From: a virus
Direction: 5' to 3' (one strand)
Length of the DNA stretch: 56,818 nucleotides
IMG/VR virus record: IMGVR_UViG_3300017530_000090
Coordinates: 1 to 56,818 of that record
The position numbers were made by a program, and so were the translations under genes. Of the stretch, positions 13,167 through 20,135 are shown one piece after another. The notes beneath the pieces were generated by a model. It saw only the letters and a list, made by a program, of their open reading frames with translations, ran no database searches and was not told the origin of the DNA. Position 1 is the stretch's first letter. Every line of letters starts with the position of its first letter.

Positions 13167-13275
13167 GGCGACTACGCCACCAGGCGCGGAAGCCGAACCA
13201 AGTGGCAACCAAGAACAGCCCACCGGCTGCGGTGTCGATGGTGTTGAGGATGGTCAAGATGTCCTGCCAAGGCAC
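13093..13275 (-). CDS. Small membrane protein (60 aa)
   Basis: GTG start after CGAGGAGGGCCATCGAC. One transmembrane helix (AAGGLFLVATWFGFRAWW), then a charged tail (GQDTVESPRPEDPQED). N-out/C-in orientation suggested by the basic residues after the helix. Possibly a holin-like or accessory membrane protein; it is not next to the endolysin. Confidence 0.65.
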   Translation of the reverse strand: MPWQDILTILNTIDTAAGGLFLVATWFGFRAWWRSRHAQAGQDTVESPRPEDPQEDAASR

Positions 13276-13348
13276 GTCGATGGCCCTCCTCGGTGTCGCG
13301 GCTGGTGCTCATGACTCTCTTATTGTAGCAGCGGAAGCGGGCCTATGT

Positions 13349-13585
13349 CTAGTCCTTTTCCTCGAACGAGTGCTGGTAGCAGCCCTGTTCGGTGCACCGA
13401 TCCGTAACCGGATGCACGTTCGTCACCAGACGCGACACGAGCTTTTGTCCAACGACCTCGCCACGCTTCTTGTCGTCCACGAGCGTGCGCGCGATGTCCT
13501 TGCTGCTAGCCGCGTCAATCGCATACGTCCAATAGATGACTTCCTGCATCTCTACATGGAAGAGGGTTGGAGCAGCTTCAGCCAT
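13349..13585 (-). CDS. Hypothetical protein (78 aa)
   Basis: Good site (ATCGGAGGATACAAGC). Beta-strand N terminus (TLFHVEMQEVIYWTYAIDAAS) followed by a helix and a C-terminal CTEQGCYQH. No family. A weak -10-like sequence lies downstream at 13320-13330. Confidence 0.7.
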   Translation of the reverse strand: MAEAAPTLFHVEMQEVIYWTYAIDAASSKDIARTLVDDKKRGEVVGQKLVSRLVTNVHPVTDRCTEQGCYQHSFEEKD

Positions 13586-13612
13586 GCTTGTATCCTCCGA
13601 TCTGCGTATCGG

Positions 13613-13771
13613 CTAGCGGGTGTGTGGAGCAGTCGCGGGTGTGGTCGTCAACGGCGCGCGGCGTGGTGATGCCGGAAGCAGGAGGGGGGCGCGATCCTTT
13701 TCTTCCTGCTTAGGCAATGTCGCGGGCGGGCGTGTTCGCACTTCGTCCGGTTGGCTGTCCGTATCGAACAT
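13613..13771 (-). CDS. Proline-rich disordered peptide (52 aa)
   Basis: ATG 13771 follows GAAGGAGGAACCAACCA, itself downstream of a TATAAT promoter. The product is proline-, arginine- and threonine-rich (RTRPPATLP, SPRRAPLTTTPATAP), with no fold expected. First gene of a leftward transcript. Confidence 0.6.
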   Translation of the reverse strand: MFDTDSQPDEVRTRPPATLPKQEEKDRAPLLLPASPRRAPLTTTPATAPHTR

Positions 13772-13795
13772 TGGTTGGTTCCTCCTTCGGCCTCT

Positions 13796-13801
13796 ATTAT
13801 A
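13796..13801 (-). promoter_or_regulatory. Extended -10 promoter of leftward operon
   Basis: TGGTATAAT (extended TGN -10) lies 24 bp before ATG 13771, leaving a normal leader with GGAGG. No clear -35, as is usual for extended -10 promoters. It drives the leftward small-gene operon. Confidence 0.65.
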
Positions 13802-13806
13802 CCAGG

Positions 13807-13998
13807 CTACGATAGTTGACGCACGCCGTTTTCGACGATCAAGGCCATGAGCGCGAGATCGCCGTCACTGTCGCCGGTGTTCTCTATAAGCTGATCGATG
13901 GCGATCTCGCGCCCGTTGGGAGCCACCCAGGTACGGGTGATGTAGTTGTACTCCCATTGATAGCTTTCAAAGAGAGTTTTTTCTTGCCGGGAATTCAT
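13807..13998 (-). CDS. Hypothetical acidic protein (63 aa)
   Basis: ATG 13998 with a CAGAGGACTTGTCAA site; the longer frame upstream is arginine-rich and rejected. QWEYNYITRTWVAPNGREI, then an acidic turn (ENTGDSDGDLALMALIVENG). No family. The 13999-14150 interval shows nothing I can support. Confidence 0.65.
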   Translation of the reverse strand: MNSRQEKTLFESYQWEYNYITRTWVAPNGREIAIDQLIENTGDSDGDLALMALIVENGVRQLS

Positions 13999-14150
13999 TT
14001 GACAAGTCCTCTGGCGGGCGCTATGATGGGGGTGCGGCACAAGGCGGGCTGACTGGTTTTCCTCCCCATCCCCCAAATAACCCCCACTGGTCGGCTCGCC
14101 GCTTCTTCTACGGTACGGCTCCCGGCCCTGCCGGTGACGCGCCCCCACTC

Positions 14151-14396
14151 CTATCGCAGGGCCAGAGCACCCAGATCACGGCTGCCGCGATCAAACTGAT
14201 TACCGCGACCAGAATCGGATCGGGCATCTCGCTCCTCTCGTTGTTGCTCTTGCTTCTCAAACTTGAGCCTGCGGCTCTTCATCTTGCGGTTTCGCCCCCG
14301 CCGATACTCAGGCGGAAGCTCGCCGATCCACAGGATAGCATCCTCGGACGTGACCTTATCGTCACGGCGCAATCTCACCCGGATAGGCAACCTCAT
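14151..14396 (-). CDS. Hypothetical highly charged protein (81 aa)
   Basis: ATGA-coupled to endonuclease VII (start 14396). A short beta domain (LPIRVRLRRDDKVTSEDAI, LWIGELPPEYR) is followed by a long Arg/Glu/Gln helix (LKFEKQEQQREERDAR). Possibly a DNA-binding accessory. Confidence 0.6.
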   Translation of the reverse strand: MRLPIRVRLRRDDKVTSEDAILWIGELPPEYRRGRNRKMKSRRLKFEKQEQQREERDARSDSGRGNQFDRGSRDLGALALR

Positions 14397-15028
14397 TGCA
14401 CGATCCCCACATACTGCGTAGCTCGTTTGGGCCAATCGAGATCACCAATTAGTTCGTCAAGCCGCACATTGCATCGAGAACAAAGGAGGCCACGAATCCG
14501 GCCCGTCTTATGATCGTGATCTACCACCAAATTAGTAATCTCACCCCGATAACGACGAGTCTCCGGCTGGCCACAGATCGCACAAACACCACCTTGCTTA
14601 CCGAACATTCGATCATAATCATCAAGGCTAAGGCCATATTGTTTGATAAGGTGCCGCCGCCGAGTACTGATACGATTCTCTTTCTGCTGGCGACTGCGCC
14701 TATCGGCACAAGACTGACAAGTCGTTAGACCAGCGCGAGGCGATTTATACCCGCATTGCATACACAGGCCCTTCACACGTTTGTCCTCTCGCCGACGACG
14801 ATATTTGTCGGTACACTGTTCACAATAAGCGCGGTTGCGCGTGGCCGACCCAACCCCACACTGCACACACAGGCCCTTCGTGCGCCTGACCTCCAGCCAA
14901 CGGCGACGCTTGTTAGTACAACGCTCGCAGTGAGTACGGTTAGGTAGGGCCAACTCAACTCCGCAACGGGCACATAGGCCCTCAGCGCGCTTGGTCTCTC
15001 GCCACTCACGGGAACGATTTCTGCTCAT
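14393..15028 (-). CDS. Recombination endonuclease VII with three zinc ribbons (211 aa)
   Basis: Residues 125-205 are a phage endonuclease VII core: GVCAICGQPE, VDHDHKTGRIRGLLC and SRCNVRLDELIGD. These give the four zinc cysteines, the DH catalytic pair and the Asn. Residues 1-115 are three tandem copies of a GLCxxCG...NRxxCExC...RRRREDKR zinc ribbon. This family cuts branched DNA such as Holliday junctions, and also occurs as free-standing homing enzymes. A consensus sigma70 promoter ends 6 nt before the ATG, giving a leaderless message. Confidence 0.85.
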   Translation of the reverse strand: MSRNRSREWRETKRAEGLCARCGVELALPNRTHCERCTNKRRRWLEVRRTKGLCVQCGVGSATRNRAYCEQCTDKYRRRREDKRVKGLCMQCGYKSPRAGLTTCQSCADRRSRQQKENRISTRRRHLIKQYGLSLDDYDRMFGKQGGVCAICGQPETRRYRGEITNLVVDHDHKTGRIRGLLCSRCNVRLDELIGDLDWPKRATQYVGIVQ

Positions 15029-15034
15029 GCAATC

Positions 15035-15063
15035 ATTCTACCGCATCCTTGGTTTTTTGTCAA
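15035..15063 (-). promoter_or_regulatory. Consensus sigma70 promoter of endonuclease VII gene
   Basis: TTGACA (15058-15063), a 17-bp spacer, and TAGAAT (15035-15040) on the minus strand. Only 6 nt (GATTGC) separate the -10 from ATG 15028, so the transcript would begin at the start codon. The promoter lies in the last codons of rnhB. Confidence 0.75.
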
Positions 15064-15748
15064 AAAACATATAACAACAGGCCGCGCGTTTAGCATCACA
15101 ACAATCACCCAGCTTATGAGCAATCCGTCCAACAGGCCGAAAACTGCGCCGATGATGTGGCGAGAGTCCATACTTCTCCATTGCGGCCTTGTGGTCTAGG
15201 GAGCCGTAGGCGGCGTTGTGTTCCCAACCGTACATCGGAAAATCCTTGGCCAACTCGACCATGTGCAGGTCGCGGTCGACCTTGGCGATGATGGATGCGG
15301 CGGAGATGGAAGGGATGAGCGTATCGCCGTAACGGATGAATCGAACGGGCAGATCGCGTAGCTCGATGTCGAAGGCGTCACCGTCGATGGCCACGGCCGG
15401 GATAGGCACACGCTTGCGCTTGAGACCGGCGACTGCGCGTTCGATAGCCTTGGCGTGGGCGGCGCGGATACCAAGTCCATCAATCTCCGTAACCTCAGCG
15501 CGGCCGATGGCCCACTTGCATTCTTCCTTAATGCGTTTGGCGAGGAAGGTGCGCTTGCGCGGCCCAATCGCTTTCGAGTCGCCTAGCTGGTCGACCTCCG
15601 GCCAATCGTAGTTGGTGATGACGACGGCGGCAGCGAAGATGGGGCCTGCGAAGCAGCCGAGGCCAACCTCATCAACCCCGACGTAGGCTCCGAATTCTTT
15701 CTCAAGATGGGAAGTCAGCCACAGGGAGACGCCCCGCTTTTCACTCAT
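15038..15748 (-). CDS. rnhB: Ribonuclease HII (236 aa)
   Basis: Contains the RNase HII motifs in order: GVDEVGLGCFAGPIFAAAVV (catalytic Asp-Glu, residues 25-26 region), LGDSKAIGPRKR, AIDGDAF and SISAASIIAKVDRD, then YGSLDHKAAMEKYGLSPHHRRSF. Length fits the family. It hydrolyses the RNA strand of RNA:DNA hybrids, including primers and single ribonucleotides. Phages more often carry RNase HI, so HII is uncommon. It lies downstream of an HNH gene in the same direction. Confidence 0.93.
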   Translation of the reverse strand: MSEKRGVSLWLTSHLEKEFGAYVGVDEVGLGCFAGPIFAAAVVITNYDWPEVDQLGDSKAIGPRKRTFLAKRIKEECKWAIGRAEVTEIDGLGIRAAHAKAIERAVAGLKRKRVPIPAVAIDGDAFDIELRDLPVRFIRYGDTLIPSISAASIIAKVDRDLHMVELAKDFPMYGWEHNAAYGSLDHKAAMEKYGLSPHHRRSFRPVGRIAHKLGDCCDAKRAACCYMFFDKKPRMR

Positions 15749-15751
15749 GCA

Positions 15752-16150
15752 CTAATTCTCGTCCCTTCGACGATATTCCCGAATGGTGTGGCAGTTAGCA
15801 CACACCAAATCACACCTATCTAACTCAGTCTGTAGTCGGGCCTTACTGATTCTGGTAATGGAGATGGTATTCGGAACGCCGCGCTCTTGAGTATGATCGA
15901 ATTGGGCAACCTCTGGATGCTCAGCGAATCCGTAACCACAATCGACACAGGAGCCTCCCTTATACTCAACGGCCCAAACTTTTTGTCGGCGTCGCCATCT
16001 CCGTCTCGCTTCACGCCGGGATGATCGTTGAATAGGCGTTAGGTTTCGATCCTTCTCCCGTACACATTCGCGGCATTCTCTACTAGACGTTCTCCCGACA
16101 TTGGCGATGATATGGCCCCGCAAACAGCGCCGCTTTCTAGTCGGGGCCAT
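15752..16150 (-). CDS. HNH endonuclease, CxxCG...CANCH type (132 aa)
   Basis: An N-terminal zinc knuckle (CLRGHI...CRECVREKDR) and the core CVDCGYGF, then VAQFDHTQERG (H of the ββα-metal motif) and CDLVCANCHTIREYRR. Homologous in layout to the copies at 19752 and 42571. It overlaps the upstream membrane gene, which supplies translation coupling. Likely a homing endonuclease. Confidence 0.85.
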   Translation of the reverse strand: MAPTRKRRCLRGHIIANVGRTSSRECRECVREKDRNLTPIQRSSRREARRRWRRRQKVWAVEYKGGSCVDCGYGFAEHPEVAQFDHTQERGVPNTISITRISKARLQTELDRCDLVCANCHTIREYRRRDEN

Positions 16151-16349
16151 CAGTCAACCCCAACAGCTTTTCGCCCCGCCGCCATGCGAAGTGGGCTTCG
16201 AGCATAGCGAAGGAAGCAAGAATATAAGCAACACCAACACGCCACCATTGCCGCCGCTCTAGCGCCCAGACGAAGTGCTCTTGGGCCATACCGAGCGTCA
16301 CGGCCGCTGCTAAGAAGCTGAACGCTGCCCGGACAATATCTTCACGCAT
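16137..16349 (-). CDS. Membrane protein, two helices (70 aa)
   Basis: ATG follows CTGGAGGTCCTCG. Two hydrophobic helices (AAFSFLAAAVTLGMA and WWRVGVAYILASFAML) joined by a charged loop form a hairpin in the membrane. Not a recognised holin, though size and topology would allow it. Driven by the TATAAT at 16369. Confidence 0.65.
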   Translation of the reverse strand: MREDIVRAAFSFLAAAVTLGMAQEHFVWALERRQWWRVGVAYILASFAMLEAHFAWRRGEKLLGLTDGPD

Positions 16350-16368
16350 CGAGGACCTCCAGCCCCAT

Positions 16369-16374
16369 TATACC
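16369..16374 (-). promoter_or_regulatory. -10 promoter box
   Basis: CGGTATAAT on the minus strand, 19 bp before ATG 16349 with a GGAGG between. A normal-leader promoter that contrasts with the endonuclease promoters. Confidence 0.55.
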
Positions 16375-16385
16375 GTGTCAGACGA

Positions 16386-16598
16386 CTACTCGCTTTCCCC
16401 GCCGCCCGCAGTGAACGAGCGCTTGTGTGGTGCGCTCACCCGAACCGGAGCGATGTACTCGTCATTGGCGAAGGTGATCCCGCCTGCGAGATCGACTTCG
16501 ACGCGCGCATCCTTGGCCGTATCGGCGAAGAAATCGTTGATGGTGCGCTCCAAGCCATCAAGTGATGACGCCCGGAGCAACTTGATCATGGATGCCAT
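16386..16598 (-). CDS. Hypothetical protein (70 aa), Cse60-like
   Basis: Begins with a LLRASSLDGLERTINDFFADT helix, then beta strands ending ARVEVDLAGGITFANDEYIAPVRV. Short proteins of this pattern resemble the Cse60 family, but the match is from memory and weak. Ribosome binding site AGGTAGAGTGCAAA is moderate. Confidence 0.6.
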   Translation of the reverse strand: MASMIKLLRASSLDGLERTINDFFADTAKDARVEVDLAGGITFANDEYIAPVRVSAPHKRSFTAGGGESE

Positions 16599-16613
16599 TT
16601 TGCACTCTACCTC

Positions 16614-17498
16614 CTAGTCCTCTGCCTTGGACTCATGACACGTGCACGGACAGCCTTCCTCGCAGTCACGGCCGTCCGTACCATGCGGGCAATCCTTCAG
16701 TGACAAGCGGCCGGGTACGAACGTGTGCTCAGCCGTGCACTGATCGTCGGTATCACCGCCCTTGCCGCCGAAGCACAGGCCACACAGGTCAACGGCGTCC
16801 TCCTCCGGGACGCGGATCGCCCTGCCACAGCATCGACATACCGTGTCGATCACCGCCGGGTTCTCCTCGGCGGGCGTGCCTCCTTCGATCTCCGGCTCAT
16901 ACGGGGTGAGATCAGCGCCACAGTCAGCGCAGCCGACAACTGAACCGTCCGTGTTCGACTCCTTGTTGGGGTGCTCACACACCGCCTGCGTGGTCGTTTC
17001 CTCCAGCGCCTTCTCCAGCACGGGCGTGGCGTCGGGGATCGCCGAATGATCGACCTCGCCCTCCGCCGTCTTAGGAAGCGCTGGTGGCGCGCCGCTTGCG
17101 GCCGTCGCCCGCGTTTCCTCAATCAATTCCTTGCCCCGCTTTAGGCCGTGGGCGAGCGACTGTCCCGTTCGCGCCAACTCCTTCGGACAACAGCCGGGGC
17201 CGCAGACACCGCAGTCGTTGTCGCATGGCTTGTCGGGGTGGTTGCAGCACGGCTCCTTCGGCGGCTCTAGCTCTTCCGGCCGGGGAGTGCAATAGGCGTA
17301 CATGGGCTTGATGCGAGTGTTCAGGAACTTGCCCTTCGACTCGGCCGCCATCATCCGCTTGTACTCCGTCTCAGGGCACATGGGATAATCATAGGCCCGT
17401 CCCCCACGGAAGATGACACGAAGCGTCGACGTTTGCCGATGATAGCCAATGGCCTCGATGTTGGATGACTCCACCGACTCAACTGGAATGTAGGGCAT
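16614..17498 (-). CDS. KTSC-domain protein with cysteine clusters (294 aa)
   Basis: Residues 5-68 are a KTSC domain: VESSNIEAIGYHRQTSTLRV, FRGGRAYDYP and ESKGKFLNTRIK. KTSC domains occur in phage and lysyl-tRNA synthetase-like contexts and may bind RNA, but no activity is known. The rest has four separate Cys/His groups (CCNHPDKPCDNDCGVCGPGCC, CADCG, CRCCG...CGLC, CPCTCHE) joined by acidic linkers. This is a modular metal-binding protein of unknown role. AAAGGAGAAAACA precedes the start. Confidence 0.8.
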   Translation of the reverse strand: MPYIPVESVESSNIEAIGYHRQTSTLRVIFRGGRAYDYPMCPETEYKRMMAAESKGKFLNTRIKPMYAYCTPRPEELEPPKEPCCNHPDKPCDNDCGVCGPGCCPKELARTGQSLAHGLKRGKELIEETRATAASGAPPALPKTAEGEVDHSAIPDATPVLEKALEETTTQAVCEHPNKESNTDGSVVGCADCGADLTPYEPEIEGGTPAEENPAVIDTVCRCCGRAIRVPEEDAVDLCGLCFGGKGGDTDDQCTAEHTFVPGRLSLKDCPHGTDGRDCEEGCPCTCHESKAED

Positions 17499-17527
17499 TG
17501 TTTTCTCCTTTCATTATGGCCGCTTCT

Positions 17528-17542
17528 ATGTTATAATAACAT
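17528..17542. promoter_or_regulatory. Palindromic -10 region of the LAGLIDADG gene
   Basis: ATGTTATAATAACAT is symmetric about its central A and includes an extended -10 TGTTATAAT. The hexamer at 17532-17537 ends 5 nt before ATG 17543, again predicting a leaderless transcript. The symmetry could also serve the leftward gene starting at 17498 or a repressor. Confidence 0.6.
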
Positions 17543-18004
17543 ATGATGAACAAATGCGCAATTCCTGATTGTGATAATCCGGCCCGCGCTCGTGGGTGGT
17601 GCAATACACATTACCAACGTTGGAAGAAGCACGGTGATCCACTAAAGACTTCCCGCCGCAGCCCGCGACGACACCCGCGCCCAAGAGCATGTGGCCCGCG
17701 CAAGCCGTCCGAAATTAAGGAGATGACCGACATCGAGGCGGCCCAGGTCGGTCGGATGATTGATACGGATGGTTGGGTTGCTCTCTGCCGCCCCCGTAGT
17801 TGGGTAATCGGATTCTACGCTTCTACGCTCCCGCGACTGACCTACGATCTCCAAGAGCTTACGGGAGGCGGATCGGTGAGCAATCTGCGAAAAGGAAAAC
17901 AATGGTACGTAAGCCGCTTTTTGTCCGTCGTAGATTTGCTTACCCGAATTGCACCTTGGAGCTACAAGGCCCAGGCAGCGCTCAAGAAGATTCATAGCTC
18001 CTAA
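17543..18004 (+). CDS. LAGLIDADG homing endonuclease with zinc head (153 aa)
   Basis: Only intact rightward gene in the long leftward block. N-terminal zinc module CAIPDCDNPARARGWCNTHY-QRWKKHGDP is frequent on phage mobile nucleases. Residues 64-150 hold one LAGLIDADG motif (AAQVGRMIDTDGWVAL) plus the following beta/helix layout (VIGFYASTLPRLTYDLQEL). With one motif it would act as a homodimer. Opposite strand, own promoter and missing leader mark it as an inserted mobile gene. Confidence 0.8.
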   Translation: MMNKCAIPDCDNPARARGWCNTHYQRWKKHGDPLKTSRRSPRRHPRPRACGPRKPSEIKEMTDIEAAQVGRMIDTDGWVALCRPRSWVIGFYASTLPRLTYDLQELTGGGSVSNLRKGKQWYVSRFLSVVDLLTRIAPWSYKAQAALKKIHSS

Positions 18005-18072
18005 TCTTCCTCCTCGTCATCCTTATCGTGGCCGAGCAGCAAGAACCAGAGCGTGGCCAGCAACGTCTCCAC
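18001..18072 (-). CDS. Possible 23-residue membrane peptide
   Basis: GTG start overlapping the methyltransferase stop, after AGGAAGGAGCC. Short hydrophobic stretch (LLATLWFLLLGH) with an acidic end (DKDDEEED). It overlaps the end of the convergent LAGLIDADG gene by 4 bp. Too short to be sure. Confidence 0.35.
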   Translation of the reverse strand: METLLATLWFLLLGHDKDDEEED

Positions 18073-18914
18073 TATCGTCTTGGCTCCTTCCTATAGATAT
18101 AAAGCGAGAAGTGATCCACAAGAGGTACATAGGCACGGCCCCAACCGAACACCTGGCGGCGAACGTTCAGCGGCCGTTGGATGTAGTGCTGAACGCCCTT
18201 GAGCCGGAGGCCGCTGGTCTCCTCAATGTACGCCTGGGCCTCGGCACCAACCACGCGATACTTGCCGCCTCGATGTCGGTCGCCGAGCCACCAGAGCGCG
18301 TAAGCGCCGGGCTTGAGTAGCTTATCGGCGTAGTGGGCGACCTGGCCGATGTACTGATAGAAGTAGTTCCACTCCTTGAACGTGCCGATGTCCGGCTTAT
18401 CCGTACCGCCGAGGTTGACCATGTTGAACGGCACTGCACCGCCCTTGTCCAGCGTGCGGCCGTGGTTGATTCCCCACGGCGGGTCGGTGAACATCAAGTC
18501 CTGGGTCTCAGCACCGTTGCGTTCTTCGACCAGCCAGCGCAGCCAGTCCACGGCATCGGCCTGCATCATTCCCCACCCATTAGGAGGTGGGAAGCCGTAG
18601 TGCGCGCCGACCTTCGCCGCCGTCTCGCGGTTCTCGGCGTACAGGTCGCAGCCAGCACCCAGACGTTCAGCCATCGCCGCGCCCACCAAGATTCCGCCCT
18701 CACCGGCGAATGGATCGAAGACCTCAGCATGGGGTTTGGTGAAGAAGCGGATAATGTCGGCGGCCAGGGGCGGCGGAGTGAGGACGCCCATCTTCAGGTG
18801 CTTCCGAAGCTCCGACGGCACCTTCCACTCGTACTCTTGCACCGAATGCAAACGCTTCACCCACTCCTGGGTATCTAAGTCGTTTAGAACGTTGTTCTTG
18901 ATCTGCTTCCCCAT
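18072..18914 (-). CDS. DNA methyltransferase, DPPW type (280 aa)
   Basis: SAM-binding motif I is DPFAGEGGILVGAA and catalytic motif IV is TDPPWG, the signature of N6-adenine/N4-cytosine amino-methyltransferases. ATG 18914 is chosen because it overlaps the endolysin stop. The longer frame is antisense-like. It probably protects phage DNA from host restriction; the target sequence is unknown. Confidence 0.85.
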   Translation of the reverse strand: MGKQIKNNVLNDLDTQEWVKRLHSVQEYEWKVPSELRKHLKMGVLTPPPLAADIIRFFTKPHAEVFDPFAGEGGILVGAAMAERLGAGCDLYAENRETAAKVGAHYGFPPPNGWGMMQADAVDWLRWLVEERNGAETQDLMFTDPPWGINHGRTLDKGGAVPFNMVNLGGTDKPDIGTFKEWNYFYQYIGQVAHYADKLLKPGAYALWWLGDRHRGGKYRVVGAEAQAYIEETSGLRLKGVQHYIQRPLNVRRQVFGWGRAYVPLVDHFSLYIYRKEPRR

Positions 18915-18915
18915 A

Positions 18916-19749
18916 CTACCGATCCAGAGCGTCCAGCGTCGTTCGGCGGAGCACGATGTTGAGATCGCCGTAGAGCGCTTCGAACTTCGCAACGTCCTCG
19001 GCCTCAGTGATCCACCGAGCGCCCCAAGGCCCGACCAGATAGATGCGGCTTCGATTCTTATCCCATGCCAAAAATGGCTTCATGTCGCCCTCCTCTTGTT
19101 CCTCTTGCTTGAATGCGTTCCGATGAAAGACGTTACTGTCGACGCTCTCGCCGCAGAAGTCCGGGACGGTGCCGGTCGTCTGCCAGCCCACCAGGTCATC
19201 GATGTCCCAGCCGCCAATGCGAGAGTTGCCGAGCGCGTACTTAGGGAATGCGGCATCGAAGCCGGGATAGTAGAATCCATCCGGCCGCTGGTAGCGCAAT
19301 AGATAGCGGGCCAGCCAGAGCTTGCGGTCGGAGTACCGAGCCGTGTCGCCCATGATTGTGGCCCATGAGCTAGGCGACGCATAGATGCGCGGCTCCCGGC
19401 CTGCCTGTTCGACACCATTCACGATGTCGTCATTCACACCTGCTCCGGCCTCAACATCAAGGTATACGGCCCCGGACATATGCTGCTTGGAGGGTTCGAT
19501 CCAGTCAAGGGCTTCACGCCAGTCGCTCGGCGGCCAGATGTACGGATCGATGTTGAAGATACCAGCTTGACGGAAGGCGTGAACAGCCTGATGGAAGTAT
19601 TCGTTGCGGCGGCCAAGTACATGCCCGCTGCCCCACGCCTGAAGGATCACTCCCTGGACATTGTGGCGTTCGGCCATGCAGCGGGCGTTCTCGACGGGAA
19701 CCGGCCCCGTCCATTCACTTAGATCAACCACTCGAATAGTTCTGCTCAT
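18916..19749 (-). CDS. GH25-like endolysin (277 aa)
   Basis: N-terminal 200 residues follow a GH25 lysozyme TIM-barrel: VVDLSEW, GVILQAWGSGH, YIWPP, AVYLDVEAG (acidic catalytic region), WLARY, GWQTTGTVPDF and VDSNVF. It hydrolyses the peptidoglycan glycan at cell lysis. The C-terminal 70 residues (FLAWDKNRSRIYLVGPWGARW) could be a wall-binding part. No signal peptide, so it would need a holin. Confidence 0.85.
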   Translation of the reverse strand: MSRTIRVVDLSEWTGPVPVENARCMAERHNVQGVILQAWGSGHVLGRRNEYFHQAVHAFRQAGIFNIDPYIWPPSDWREALDWIEPSKQHMSGAVYLDVEAGAGVNDDIVNGVEQAGREPRIYASPSSWATIMGDTARYSDRKLWLARYLLRYQRPDGFYYPGFDAAFPKYALGNSRIGGWDIDDLVGWQTTGTVPDFCGESVDSNVFHRNAFKQEEQEEGDMKPFLAWDKNRSRIYLVGPWGARWITEAEDVAKFEALYGDLNIVLRRTTLDALDR

Positions 19750-19751
19750 AG

Positions 19752-20129
19752 TTAACGGTTCTCTCCCTTGTCCGCTAATCGCTTACGGGTGCGGATGGCG
19801 TGACAATTGGCGCATACCAAATCGCACAGATCGAGTTCCACTACCATACGATTGCGTTTCATACGAGTGATGGTCTGGCCATGCGGAACGTTATTTCTAC
19901 CATTCCGGTGATCAAACTGGGCACACTCCGGGCGTCCCTCGAAATCGAAGCCACAGTCTTTACAGAACGCGCCCTTATAGGCGATGGCCCAGAGCTTTAC
20001 CTCCCGCTGCCACTTTAGCATCTTGCCGTGAAAGTGAGCCGTACAACCCTTACATCGGCCAGTGGGATAGCGGCCAACAATAAGGGTATCATGTCCTCGT
20101 GGACAATAGCGTTTCTTTGGAGGGGCCAT
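19752..20129 (-). CDS. HNH endonuclease, CxxCG...CANCH type (125 aa)
   Basis: Same family as 15752-16150: zinc head CPRGHDTLIVG...CKGC, core CKDCGFDFEGRPECAQFDHRNG and CDLVCANCHAIRTRKR. A TTGCAA-N17-TACACT promoter ends 8 nt before its ATG, so the message would be leaderless or carry 1-2 nt. Likely mobile. Confidence 0.85.
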   Translation of the reverse strand: MAPPKKRYCPRGHDTLIVGRYPTGRCKGCTAHFHGKMLKWQREVKLWAIAYKGAFCKDCGFDFEGRPECAQFDHRNGRNNVPHGQTITRMKRNRMVVELDLCDLVCANCHAIRTRKRLADKGENR

Positions 20130-20135
20130 ACCGTA

